Origin: Peromyscus leucopus
Taxonomy: Eukaryota; Chordata; Mammalia; Rodentia; Cricetidae
DNA: 64,000 nt
Reading direction: 5' to 3'
NCBI RefSeq assembly: GCF_004664715.2
Contig: NC_051064.1
Span: 115,058,240-115,122,239, forward strand
Shown: in pieces, positions 1-12,632 of the stretch
Layout: each line of letters opens with the position of its first letter
Numbering within the stretch: the stretch's first letter is position 1
Position numbers and translations under genes: made by a program
Notes under the pieces: model-generated
Seen by the model: the letters and a program-made list of their open reading frames with translations, nothing else
Database searches by the model: none
What the model was told of the DNA's origin: nothing

Positions 1-186
1 TAACAAAATTAACTTTAAGTTTGTATCAATAAACTAAAATTTATACCAATGTAAAACATTTTAAACATAAACTAAAATCTATACCAATGTAAAACATTTT
101 AAACAAGTTGTTCTTAAAAGTAGGTTCATTAATCTACCCTTTTTTCTTATCATCTCTATATCCTATATATCTATATCAGACCCGGT
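1..186 (-). mobile_element. ERV 3' internal fragment (cut by window edge)
   Basis: The A/T-rich sequence (tttgtatcaataaac..., ...tgtaaaacattttaaacaagttgtt) recurs at about 50464-50620 and 59220-59400, where it lies inside minus-strand ERVs near LTRs. It is therefore the same ERV internal region. A short internal tandem duplication is present. No coding frame survives. Confidence 0.6.
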
Positions 187-832
187 CCCACTGCCTAGAT
201 GCCTGCCAAACAGATCAAGCCAATCAATTGTCTCACCTATTCAGAGGGCCTGATCCAGTTGGGGGCCCCTCAGCCTTTGGTTCATAGTTCATGTGTTTCC
301 ATTCATTTGGCTATTTGTCCCTGTGCTTTATCCAACCTTGATCTCAACAATTCTCGCTCATATAAACCCTCCTCTTTCTTGCTAATTAGACTCCTGGAGC
401 TCCACCCGGGGCCTAGCCAAGGATCTCTGCATCCAGATCCCTCATTCCTTGGAAGGGGTTTCTGGCATGACTATTAGGATGTTTGGCCACCCCATCACTA
501 GAGTAGGTCGGTTCGGGCTGTCTCTCGACCATTGCCAGCAGTCTATTGTGAGGGTATCTTTGTGGATTTCTGTGGGCCTCTCTAGCACTTTGCTTTTTCC
601 TATTCTCATGTGATCTTCATTTACCATGGTCTCCTATTCCTTATTCTCCCTCTCTGTTCTTGATCCAGCTGGGATCTCCCGCTTCTACAGGCTCTCTTTC
701 CCTTGACCCTTGCCCTTCATTACTCCCACTCATGTCCAGGCTGTTCATATAGATTGCATCCATTTCTCCATCATTGGGCGATCCTGGTGTCTTTCCTGTT
801 ATGTTTTAACGATGTCGTTATTCTTGTGTGTT
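187..832 (-). repeat. L1 3' UTR fragment (older copy)
   Basis: The sequence matches 1120-1690 at roughly 90% by eye, offset about 933 bp, and both have the look of rodent L1 (Lx-type) 3' UTR on the minus strand. The apparent open frames here are by-products of C/T-rich UTR. Confidence 0.55.
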
Positions 833-2833
833 TGTGCATTTTTTTTATATTTTATTTTATTTTTTATTTTACAATACTATTCAGTTCTACATAATAGCCA
901 CAGATTCCCTTGTTCTCTCCCTTCCTGCCCCCTCCCCTTCCCCCCAGCCCACCCTCCATTCCCACCTCCTCCAGATCAAGGTCTCCCCCAAGGACTGGGA
1001 TCAACCTGATAGACTCAGTCCAGGCAGGTCCAGTCCCTTCCTCCCAGAATCAGCCAAGCGTCCCTGCATAAGTCCCAGGTTTCAAACAGCCAACTCATGC
1101 AACAAGCCCACGACCTGGTACCACTGCCTAGATGCCTCCCAAACAGATCAAGCCAATCGACCGTCTCACCTATTCAGAGGGCCTGATCCAGTTGGGGGCC
1201 CCTCAGCCTTTGGTTCATAGTTCATGTGTTTCCATTCATTTGGTTATTTGTCCCTGTGCTTTATCCAACCTTGGTTTCAACAATTCTCACTCATATAAAC
1301 CCTCCTCTTATTCACTAATTAGACTCCCAGAGCTCCACACGGGGCCTAGCCATGGATCTCTGCATCCAGATTCCTCAGTCCTTGGATGGGGTTTATGGCA
1401 TAACCATTAGGGTGTTTGGCCATCTCATCACCAGTGTAGGTCAGTCCTGGCTGTCTCTCGACAATTGCCAGCAATCTTTTGTGAGGGTATCTTTGTGGAT
1501 TTCTATGGGCCTCTTTAGCTCTTTGTTTCTTCCTTTTCTCATGTGGTCTTCATTTACCATGGTCTCCTACTCCTTGTTCTCCCTCTCTTTTCTTGATCCA
1601 GCTAGGATCTCCCGCAATCTTTCCCTCGGCCCTCGCCCTTCATAGCTCCCACTCATGTCCAGGCTGTTCATGTACATCTCATCCATTTCTCCGTGTCTTT
1701 CTTGGGGTCCCATTTTCCAGGTAGCCTCACTGGTGTTGTGAGTAGCAGTCTAGTCATTCTTGTTCCACATCTAGCATCCTCCTATGAGTGAGTACATACC
1801 AAAAGTGTACAATAGAAAAAAGAAAGCATCTTCAACAAATGGTGCTGGCATAACTGGATATCAATGTGTAGAAGGCTGCAAATAGATTCATATCTGTCAC
1901 CGTGCACAAAACTTAAGTCCAAGTGGATCAAGGACCTCAACATAAATCCAGCTACTCTGAACCTGCTAGAAGAGAAAGTAGGAAGGAGTCTTGAATGCAT
2001 TGGCATAGGAGATCACTTCCTAAATATAACACCAGTAGCACAGACATTGAGAGAAACAATCAATCAATGGGACCTCTTGAAACTGAGAAGCTTTTGTAGA
2101 GCAAAGGATACAGTCAACAAGGCAAAGCGACAGCCTACAGAATGGGAAAAGATCTTCACCAACCCCACATCTGACAGAGGACTGATATCCAGAATATATA
2201 AGGAACTCAAGGAATTAGACATCAAAAGGACCAACAATCCAATTGAGAAATGGGCTTTAGAACTAAACAGAGAATTCTCAACAGAGGAAACTCAAATGGC
2301 TGAAAGACATTTAAGGAATTGCTCAACATCCCTAATAATCAGGGAAATGCAAATCAAAACAACTCTGAGATACCACCTTACGCCTGTCAGAATGGCTAAG
2401 ATCAAAAACACCGAAGACACTTGCTGGAGAAGATGTGGAACTAGAGGAACCCTCCTCCACTGCTGGTGGGAATGCAAGCTTGTACAACCACTTTGGAAAT
2501 CAATATGGCGCTTTCTTAGAAAATTGGGAATCAATCTCCCCCAAGATCCAGCTATACCACTCCTGGGCATATACCCAAGAAATGCTCAATCATACCACAA
2601 GAGCACTTGCTCAGCTATGTTCATATCAGCATTGTTTGTAATAGCCAAAACCTGGAAACAACCTAGATGCCCTTCAACTGAAGAATGGATAAATAAATTG
2701 TGGCACATATACACAATGGAATACTACTCAGCTAAGAAAAACAATGACATCATGAGGTTTGCAGGCAAATGGATGGATCTAGAAAAAAATCATCCTGAGT
2801 GAGGTAACCCAGACTCAGAAAGACAAATATGGT
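833..2833 (-). mobile_element. L1 insertion with twin-priming inversion
   Basis: On the minus strand the 3' UTR runs from 1798 down to an A-rich tail at about 835-880. An inverted ORF2 segment (1799-2833, reading on +) precedes it. The outer end (caaatatggt) and the inner 3' piece (ggtatgtactcactc) are contiguous in L1 consensus as I know it, the mark of twin priming. Flanks share an imperfect duplication (tgtgtttgtgcat against tgtgtgtgcat). Confidence 0.65.
1864..2802 (+). pseudogene. L1 ORF2 C-terminal fragment
   Basis: A 312-residue open frame has L1 ORF2p C-terminal features: WIKDLNINPATLNLLEEKVG, KWALELNREFS, MQIKTTLRYHLTPVRMAKIK, a Cys-containing TLLHCWWECKLVQPLW motif and YTMEYYSAKKNNDIM. 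The endonuclease and reverse transcriptase domains are absent, so it cannot retrotranspose. It is the inverted 5' part of the L1 at 833-2833. The open frame suggests a fairly young insertion. Confidence 0.9.
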
Positions 2834-3129
2834 GTGTGTGCATTTGGATGTAGGCTTTTAACAGTAGTTTGTTTCCACATTACTTTTTGAAGGTTCCTTA
2901 ATATTGTTTATTCCAACATTATCCTTCTTTGCCTTCCACCCCCACCTCAATTTAATACCCCCTGCTCTATTGACTTTTGATATCAATGCATTCTAGCTCC
3001 TCTCCCTTGAGTATCTTTCCCATGGCCCCTTAGTATTTTTCTGACTATTACAGATGTCCCAAATGAAATACAAATACCTAAAAATCCAAAGCCAATATTC
3101 AAAAATGAGAGAAAACATGTGATCTTTAT

Positions 3130-4790
3130 TTTCCTAGGTGTGGATTACCTCACTCAGAATATCTGTTTCTAGCATCATCTATTTACCTGTGCTTTATTTT
3201 TCTTAATAGCTGAATAATATTCCATTGTGTGAACATGCCATATTTGAATATGCCACATTTCATTATCTGTTCATTAGCTGATGAATATCCAGGCAGTTTC
3301 CATCTCCTGGGTATTGTGAATAGAGCAGAAATGAATATAGATAATCAAGTGTCTCTGAAGGAGGATGTAGAGGCCTTTGAGTACATGCCCCACAGTAGTA
3401 TAGCTGGGTCATATGATAGCTCTACTTTTAGTTTTTTGAGGAGCCTCTACACTGATTCACAGAGTGATTTCAGTAGTTTTCAATCCCACCAACAGAGAAT
3501 AAGTGGTCCTTTTTCTGACACCCATGCCAGCATTTGCTGTTGTTTGAGTTTTTGTTTGTTCCTTTGTTTGTTTTGTTTTTATCTTTGCCATTCTGTCTTG
3601 GATGAGGTGAAATCTCAAAGTGGTTTAAATTTGCATTTTTTGATAACTAAGTATGCTGAAGACTTTAAAAACATTTCTCAGTCATTTGCATTTTATCTTT
3701 TGAGAACTCTGTTCATATCTGTAGCCGATTTTTAAATTGAGTTGCTCATTTCATTGACTCCTTTTTATGTGTGTTGGGTCTTTATATACTGGTGCTGGGC
3801 TTTCTTTTAGGATTGCCAACTCTCCAATAATGACAGGAGACTTTTTATTAATCATGAAAGCTTAGCCTTACCTTAGGCTTGTTACCAATTAGCTTTTATA
3901 ACTTAAATTAATTTATCTATATTTATTTGCCTTCTGCTGTGTGGTTCATTACCTCTCTTCCATTATGTCTGTCTCCCTCCACATCTCACTGGGAAAATCT
4001 GCCTTCTCCTCATTCCAGAGTTTCTATCTCTGCTCAGAAGTCCTGCCGATACTTTCCTGCCTAGCTATTGGCCATTCACCTCTTTATTCAACCAATCAGA
4101 ATAAAAAGCATCATGTTTTCACACAGTGTGATCAACTATCCTACAACAATATACTCTAGAAAACAATTCTCAACCAGATACATCGCTGGCAAAGATTCTC
4201 TCTCACTCTGTGGACTTCTTTGTTTAATTTTTTTCTTTACAATACAGAGAATTTTAGTTTGATGAGGTCTTGGTTGTCAGCTCTTGGCATTAATTCCTGG
4301 ATGAATGAACTCCTACTCAAAAGTCCCTTCCTACACCCAGATTTTATGAGGTACTGCTTGTGTTTTATTCTAGAAGTTTCTGTGTTTCAGATTCACATTG
4401 AGGCACTCGGTCCATTTGGAGCTGATTTTTTTGCAGGGTGATAAGTATGACTGTAATAACATTCTTCTACATCTTTCCTCCTTTGCATCATTTGTTACAG
4501 ATTCTGTTTTTTATTCAGTGTGTATTCTTGGCATCTTTGTCAAACATCAAATGGCTGTAGTTACATGTACTTATTTGGTGGTTTCCTGTTTTGTTCCATT
4601 GTTCTATGCTTCTGTTTTTGTGCCAGCAACACATTGTTTTTATTACTATTGATCTGTAATACAGACTGAAACCTGGTATGGTAATCCCCACAGTTTTTTG
4701 CTCGGGATTGTTTTGGTTTTGTAGGGTCTTTTGTGTTTTGTGGTTCTATATGAATTTTAGGATTTTTCCTTCTGTTTCAGTGAAGAATAT
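3130..4790 (-). repeat. L1 ORF2 remnant, minus strand, split by an LTR
   Basis: Sequences such as ctgaataatattccattgtg, the 'ctgggtcatatgatagctc' region and 'cccaccaacagagaataag' are antisense L1 ORF2 3' sequence. The L1 continues after the LTR at 3811-4148 from about 4250. It is full of stops and no protein remains. Confidence 0.6.
3811..4148 (-). mobile_element. Solo LTR, antisense (LTR family B)
   Basis: The sequence is diverged but parallels the LTRs at 16453, 21141 and 49052: 'cttgttaccaattagctttta', 'aacttaaattaatttatctat', 'attggccattcacctctttatt', ending ...tcctacaaca. It splits an older L1. Ends are approximate. Confidence 0.5.
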
Positions 4791-4799
4791 CACATAAAA

Positions 4800-5720
4800 T
4801 TATTTTTTCCTTCTCTTCTCTACAATGTGCCATGCATTTTTATAAGTCTCAATGACTAGATATCTGTTTCTCCTTCCTCTGCATTTCTGTGACTGTTTTT
4901 TAATGTAGGGAACTTAGATGATTTAGGAGAAACCATAAATAATGGTACATCTTCTAATAATAGAAGAAAAGTTGATTCTTCATGCTTTGCATCCTCATTT
5001 CTAATTTAGGGAAAAAAGCAAGTCAGATAATGCTAAGTTTTAATATCTGCCATCTTGAAGGCATATATATATATTTAACAATTTGCTTGCAAGTTGTAAG
5101 TGTGATTAATCTTATTACAAGTGTATGTGGCATCCTTTAGTGTTTTTCCAAGATTAGTAAATCTTAACTTTTGTTTCTTTATTTTTTCCCAAATTTCAAT
5201 TTAAGAAATTGTTCTTGGTGTTTTTTTCTGATAGGTTTGAGAAAGTCATTAGTGTGTAATTCATGCAGATCTTTTCTTTTGTAAAGTTATGTCTTTGTTT
5301 TCAATTATCACAACATAGTCACAAAACATTTTCACATTTAAAAGTATAAAAGTTATCAGTAAAATTATTTTAACAGGTTTTAGCAATATTCTACAGATTA
5401 AAAATAATATATCTAATTCTTAACAAATGACATTAGTTCATCCACAATTTGGTCTCAATATATTTTTTTAGTCTCATGGATTAAAAATATTTTTTTTCTT
5501 ACATTTCATTCACATTTACACATGCATGCTTTTAGATTGTCTGTTTTTGTTCCATTAACTTGCTTCAAATATTTTTCTTATGCTGTTTGTTAAATACAAC
5601 TCCTGGGGGTACTGCTCACTTAGAAAGTTTGGTCAAAAGGTTAAAGTAACCACAGAGTATAAACTAGAGTGATAAAGGAACTGAGAAGTCCTCCTCTGAT
5701 CAGAACCATGTATGACATGG

Positions 5721-5724
<4 letters not shown>
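4800..5724. other. A/T-rich sequence upstream of gene A, no gene seen
   Basis: No long frame, splice-flanked exon or recognisable repeat core was seen. The missing 5' UTR exon and promoter of gene A could be here or beyond in the L1-rich DNA, but nothing marks them. Confidence 0.4.

Positions 5725-5775
<51 letters not shown>
5725..5775. repeat. (TC)n microsatellite
   Basis: An uninterrupted TC run of about 25 units lies 130 bp before the gene A leader exon, inside the preceding intron. Confidence 0.95.
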
Positions 5776-5778
<3 letters not shown>

Positions 5779-5904
5779 CATAGATTTATTTTTAACGAAA
5801 ACTTAAGATTGTCTCTATAAAATTATGAATCAATTTTGTGTATCTAGACAATCTATACTTCATATCTCATTGATTCTTACTGTGTTCTATTGTCCTTTTC
5901 AGAT

Positions 5905-5992
5905 ATGATGAAGTCTACATACTCCTATTTTTCTGGGTATCATATATGCTTCACTTTCCTGCAAGTGATAGTAGCATCAGCATCAACTTCTC
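5905..5992 (+). CDS. Skint1: Gene A exon: signal peptide
   Basis: A splice acceptor (pyrimidine-rich, ...ccttttcag, ending at 5902) is followed two bases later by two consecutive ATG codons at 5905 and 5908. The frame encodes about 29 residues beginning MMKSTYSYFSGYH, with a hydrophobic core (ICFTFLQVIVASAS) typical of a secretory leader. It ends at donor C|gtaaga, phase 1. The leftover C joins AG of the IgV exon to give Gln. The acceptor shows that transcription starts further upstream with an untranslated exon. Leader exons diverge quickly in this family, so the call rests on position, phase and hydrophobicity rather than residue identity. Confidence 0.72.
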
Positions 5993-8900
5993 GTAAGAAT
6001 ACTCACTTTTTTCTTATCTATTGTAATTATGAAAAGGATGCAAAATAGACTTCTACTGTCCAGTTTGTTATTGAAAGAGGTTAACAGAATCACTTCTTTG
6101 CAATATCAAGTTAAAAGGTAAAAAAGTTGTCAGCAACTCTTCTTAGGTTCAAGGAATGAAATTAGAGTGCACTACTGTCCCACAAGGTAGAGAACCAAAA
6201 AGTAGCAGAAATCTACAAGGTAGAAATCTCTGAGGAGAGAAGAAAGATCTGAGAAAATAAGAGGTAAAGCAGGAAAATGTAAGCTGAAGCCACTGAGTTA
6301 CTAGAGTCTCAATGTACAATGGTTTGAATCAGAACCACCACATAAGCCCCATCATTGATAGGCACTGAGTGGTGCCTTTTACTTTCTACATTTCTACCAG
6401 TTTCTTGTGATGGGAACGGAGAAATGGAGAAAGCAACCATTCTGAAAAAGGTTCCCATTAATTAGTTCTGCCATCAAGATGAACTGTTTTCTCACAGCAT
6501 CACTGTTGAGTGACCTGACTGACCTGACCTTGGAGAAGGAAGGGTAAAACTGAGCTCAAGCCACCTTTTTCTATCTTGTCCCACTTAGGAGACAGAGACA
6601 TTGAGAACCCCTCAAGAAGGCCACAACTCAAAGGCACAGGTTCACTAAAAGGCTGAATCTAAATCATACAACTGCAGAATGCTCATTCTTTCTCCCCCTT
6701 ACACATTAGCAATACATCACTAAAACATGACATCTGGGTACATTAATTGTAGTGTATTTGCCTTCCAACAAAACTTTCCAAGAAACATCGAGAATCAAAG
6801 CCAGAATCCATAGGGACAGAGCAAGTAAAACCACACAAATGATCTGGAATTGTCAGGCTAAAAATTTAATACAATCATAATTAATATTGTAAATGATCTA
6901 ATGGCAAAAATGGAAAAGAAGGAAGAACAAATGGATACTATAAGAATATCTAGAAATTCTTATAAAGTAATGAAAGGAAATCTGATAGATATGAAACACC
7001 ATAGTAGAAATAAAAATCTTCTTTTATGGGCTCATGAGTAGACAGACTGAAGGGACAAAACTTGAGAAAAAAACACATTTGACTTTGAGCATTAATCATA
7101 GAAATGTATAAAGAGAAGAAAGATTAAAAAATTGGAGAGAAAATCAAAGAACTCTGAGACACTCTTAAAGATATGCAGACTATGGTAATACAAGGAGAAG
7201 AAAGGCAAAAAGGAAGAGCGATACAGACAAGGCAACCATGACTAAAATTCTCCACAGAATTAGGAATCTCAGAGAACACCAAACAGGGTAAGAGACAAAG
7301 CAAACTGAAAAAAAAGTGCACCTCTGCACATAGTATTCAGAGTATAATGAAAATGGAAGATAAAACTTAAAATACCAGTAGTCATGGGGAGGAATCTGTC
7401 TACCCCCACAAAAAGAAGATAAAATTACCTTCAATTTTATAGAAACCACACAAGCAAGAAATAAACGAAATAAAATATTTAATGCATGGAGGGGGAAACC
7501 CACAATAACTTAGGATTATATATCACAATAGATTAATTATCTTGCAAATATAGAGGATAGATAGACATTATCATAAAAAAAAACAGAAGAGTCTTTGTGA
7601 TTAGTATCTCTGTCTTGAAAAATATGTTTAAGATTTGTTGGAGAGAAGGAAAGTGACAAACAAACACAGATAATCAAAATTACCAAACAAAGCCTAATTT
7701 TATTAAATGTTCTAACATAGGATGTGATTTTCAAAACACTAAAAGCATCTTATTTATCAATTATGAATTATGTAGCAAGGGAAAGAATGGCAGTGCTAGA
7801 CGGAAGGATAGGGATTCCAGTTCTCCCCATATACACAGTTGCTTTGGAATGCCCTCTTTCAAAAATAAAATAAAAATGATAAAAAAAAAACCTTGAAAAC
7901 AATCTGGATGCTGCCATAGTTAGGAAATGGTAAGGTTTTAACTTTAGGAGAAGCTACAGATATAACTAACTACCTCTTTGTCTACATTTATGTGACCAGA
8001 GGCAATAATCAAAGATCAGAGCATAGTGCTCCAGTCATTGGAAAATGGAGTTGGTTTTGCTCTTCCTAACTCTCAAAGGCTACCCAGACTGCCCTGGAGA
8101 ACATGAACAACTTCTTATCAATAAACTAAGGGTTTTAGGGGGTAGTTGGTACTGTTGACTGTAAATGACAATTATCCAAACCTTCAGTTGAAGTTGTAGC
8201 TAATTACGAATTGATTTTGAAGTTTCTCCTTAAATGACACACATGTGCTAAAGGGTTGTATAATTGTGAGATTCAATAATTGAGAATTGATGAGACTGGA
8301 TTCATGATATTATGTCATTATGAGAGGGGAGAGATGGTGCATAGTTGGAGGAACTGGACAAGTGGAGAACACCATGGAAAGAACCTATCCTTGTCCTTTC
8401 TACTCTCTGTGCTTTCTAGCAACAAAAAACCGTGCTTCACATTCTCCAAGTTGACACTGTTTCATCAGGGCTGAGAAACAGTGGAAAAACCTACCACGAA
8501 GTAAAGCTTCTGCCACCATGAGTTAAAATAGTATCTTCTCATTAAAACTATTTTTCTTAGGTATTTTGTCATAGATGGTGTCACAGAAACCAACAAACAG
8601 CCTTCAATAGATTCCAGAACTCCAAAATAGTTATGCCAGATAGATTTTTTCCATACAGTTCTTAAGTAACAAGACTTAAGATTGGGGATTCCTACTTCAC
8701 CAGAATCTATTTTAAAGCTAAGAATAACTTAGCATTAGTTTCCAAAAAACATTGAAAGATGAAAAGGAATGTAGTTAGAGTTGAATATTTAGATAAGGTA
8801 GGCCTTATGGGTAGGATTTGATATGTTCTTCTCAGCACTGAATGGCAGCAAAGTCTTGTTAATTTCAGATTTGTTTTCATTTTCAAATTTTCCCCACAGA

Positions 8901-10430
8901 GAATCTGATGGTGACGACTCCCACTAGACACTTGGTGGCTAGAGTAGGAGGCCAGGCTGAGCTCAGCTGCCAGGTGTCCCCACCACGCAGTGTGGAGTAT
9001 ATGGAGGTGCGCTGGTTCAGGAGTGACAATTCCAAACTTGTTTATCAGTACGGAGGTGGCCATGGAGTGAATGGAGAAGCTGCACCTGAATATGTGAATC
9101 GCACAGAGTTTGTGAAAGAAGCCATTGGGAAGGGCAAAGTGGCCCTCAGAATTCATAATATCAGCATTTCTGATGATGGGCTTTACCAATGTTCATTTAA
9201 TGATAGTGGCTTCAGTGACATGACCAGCATGAACCTCAGTGTGGCAGGTAAGTTGTTTAGGGAATATAGTATATCAGGGTCCTTGTGCCCAACAAACTGA
9301 AATACACAGAAATTATCTTGGTGGTTTTTTATGGCTTTTTCATATTTCAAGGTTTTAAAATAGCCAAGTAGTGAATTCAAGTCACATATCTATCTCAAAA
9401 ATACATATAGACATCACATAGCAATAAATTAGCCTAGCTTGAAAAGAAAGTATAGAAGTCAGTACACTCATGTTATTAGACTGTAGGGTAGGGCACATGC
9501 TTGAGACTCCTTTTTTCCCAACCTGACAGTCCAAACTCAGTATAATTACTGTGCTTTTATCTCCTCATCATTTCCATCAGCATTTGGATTGAAGATGCAA
9601 ATCCATGTTGAGAGTCCGGGTGATGATGGATTCATTGTGGTGTGCTTGTCAGAAGGGTGGTTCCCACAGCCCCGAATGGAGTGGAGAGACAGCCAAGGGG
9701 AGGTAGTTCCATATTCTTCAATATCACATTCACAGGATGAAGATAGATTTTTCCACACGAAGATGACTCTTCTTCTCAGAAACCAGTCTCAGGAAAGTAT
9801 CACATGCTGTGTTCTTAACCCTCTAACTGGTGAAGAGAAGCAAACAAATCTCATCCTAGCAAGTGAGTACTCTGTCATGAGGGATTGTCAACTTGAAGCA
9901 CAGAGAATAAAGCAGGGAACTAATAACTGTCAAAGGACTATTGCATTGCAGAACATCCTTTGCCTGTGCCTTTTTTTTAATCACTGATACTGGTTTTGGT
10001 AAGACAGATGCTAAGTGTACAATATGAGAGGAAAAGTGAACAGTGGAAATTTATAATTAAGCATATCTTAGAGTTCTAGAGACATTTAATGTTATCGCAA
10101 TAAATGTTTTATTTATGTGAAGTTTGACAAGATGCTTTCGCAATAACATAAAAAATAACCATACTCCATGGGTTTTTATGAATTCTAAATCATTAGGACA
10201 CATTAATTACTGTCACGTGGTATTCAGTGCTAGAACTAGCATTTTCAATTCCTACAAACTCAATATGTAGAAATTGTTATGACAGTGAAGTGTATAACAA
10301 CAACAGATGAGAATATAAGTTCAAAATGATCAGTACCATTTTTATGTTATTGAGATAGCATCTTGTCAAACTTCACATAAATAAAACACTTATTGCGATA
10401 ATATTAAATGTCTCCAGAACTCTTAACAAC

Positions 10431-10490
<60 letters not shown>

Positions 10491-12585
10491 AGCAGTAAGA
10501 AAAATGTGTAAGTAAAATGAAGATTGTGTGATTATTTGTTCATTCCTCACTCCTAGAAGACATGATGGATGAATGAAAAAATCAGGAAAAGGTTGTCATA
10601 TGTTTAACAAAGCTACCCTGTGTGAACACTCATATGGAGAAATTAAGTTTCTCATATGAACAGACTGTGTGTAGGTGGGAAGAGAAGGGTTTACACTCTT
10701 AGACACTAGTTCATGTTTTTCTACATTAACTAAAAGTACGGGTTTTCTCTCTCTTTTAAAAACCCTGCAGCACACGAGAATTAGGGAACTGACTGAAAAA
10801 AAATGTGTTGCTGTGACTAAATAGGGCTCTCTAGCAATGGTTTTTGAATATCATAGCTCACAAGAATGAGCAGGAATCAGAAGTTATGAAGGATGGCACT
10901 TGAAAGGCTGAGGCAGGATGATGATGGAATTTGAGCTCAGCTTGTGCTACATATTAAGACATATCTCAAATAGAAAGTGAGTAAGATACTACAAATATTT
11001 TTAAAGTAGAGATGAAGGGATGTACTCATACACTAAAGAAATGGTGAAAGACAGTCTTTGAAAAAAGAATAAATAATTCTAAGGTCATAGAACTGAGTCA
11101 TGAAAGATGAATTTTCAGTCAAAAGAGGGGACTTTTTGGAGTGAGCATATCTTAGAAAAAAAGCTAGTAAACATCTTGAGTGAAATAGCTGTAAAACTTC
11201 AGTTGCCATATGAACTCACAGTGGCTGGGAGTGCATCTGCAAGACACCCATCGTGCTCAAGCCATGCACAAGCTCAGGCCACGCACAAGCTCAAGCCACA
11301 CAAAACCCTAGTAAAGAGTGAAGGAGGTTCCCCTACCTGAGGAACTGTTGGCAAATAATAGCTGCTGAGAAGGGAGAGTTAACTTCTTTAATGGTGTTAT
11401 TTGTGGTAGGTCAACCATGTGCCAGTGGAAGGTCCTAAGTCCAGGAATACATAGGGAACACAAATTGGACTTAAAGAGTTTATTTTGACAAGGGGGGGGG
11501 CACAAAATTGTGTGGGTAAAGAGGGATATTAATGTGGGAGACGTTGGAGGAACAAATTTTATCTCCACGATGAACTTTAGTGCTCAGACTTTCTTGTAGT
11601 TGACACAAAATCAGGTCTACCAATGTGCAGTTCTGAGCCAGATACAGGAAGTGGGAGAAGTAGGTAGGAAGAAAAGGAGAAAGGGAAGGGGAGAGAGGAA
11701 GGAGGAAACAAAGGAGAAAAGAAAGGAATGAAGAAAAGAAAGAAGGGAGAAAGGGAAAAGGGAGAGGGAGGAAGGGAGGGAGGGAGATGGGGTGGGAGGA
11801 AGATAGGGAGACAAGGAGGGATGGAGGGAGATGGGTGAGAGGAAGATAGGGAGGGAAAAGGGAGGGAGATGGTTAAGGATAGGAGGAGTTGCAGAACCTG
11901 AAGGGGAAACACGCTCTAGCAGCAGCTTCCTGGTCTGGTGTGGCTCTTTGATATGTGTATTTTAAAGATGTTCTCTTCTTTTTCCAGATGCCCTGTTTGA
12001 TGAGAACTGCATGAAAAAAATAATTTTCTGTTTCTTCACAACATCAATTGTTTTATCTTTATTTTACCTTTTAACTTTTATCTTCAAGAAACAAGGTAAC
12101 TGACCCAAGAAGTATAGAATTATTAAGGGATTTCCCCCCTAACTCTAAAGTCACATGTAGAGTTTAGTTAAAATTAAATGACACTCATTTCCCCCTGCTA
12201 TGCACAGCTTACTTCTTACTTTACAGATGTTGGATTTATACCTTTCAACTCTGAGATTTCTAAAGCAAATTTGGTTTTAGGGATGAAGGTCACTATGAAT
12301 ATTTCCTGGGCTTTTTCAGTTCTACAATTAATTGCTATATCCATTAAACACTACACACTAAAACACTAAGAGGAGCACTAATCAAAACACTGAAAATTAA
12401 AGGATGTCATTCTTTTTGTAAGAAATATTATTTCCATCAAATTAAAGTAGATTCACCTTCTGTCCCCTCAAACTGCTGAGTGATTGATGCATGTGAGTCT
12501 TATTCTAGGTTAGATTTAATGTGATCACAAATTCCAGAATACAGTTGTTTGGGGACAATGTGTGTGTGTATATGTGCATATGGTA

Positions 12586-12632
<47 letters not shown>

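Noticed and set aside
703..1220. Overlapping + strand frames of 60-130 residues
   Set aside because: They fall in minus-strand L1 3' UTR and its A-rich tail; composition and position explain them.
3229..3735. 168-residue plus frame
   Set aside because: Antisense L1 ORF2; not a cellular gene.
5725..5775. (TC)n as a tandem regulatory array or CRISPR-like repeat
   Set aside because: A plain dinucleotide microsatellite; no spacers, and the genome is mammalian.
8707..9189. 160-residue minus frame over the IgV exon
   Set aside because: Antisense shadow of the gene A IgV exon, which has clear Ig motifs and splice sites on the plus strand.
11577..11912. 111-residue minus frame rich in Ser, Pro, Leu and Phe
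   Set aside because: Translation of the homopurine tract; no start context, splice sites or homology.
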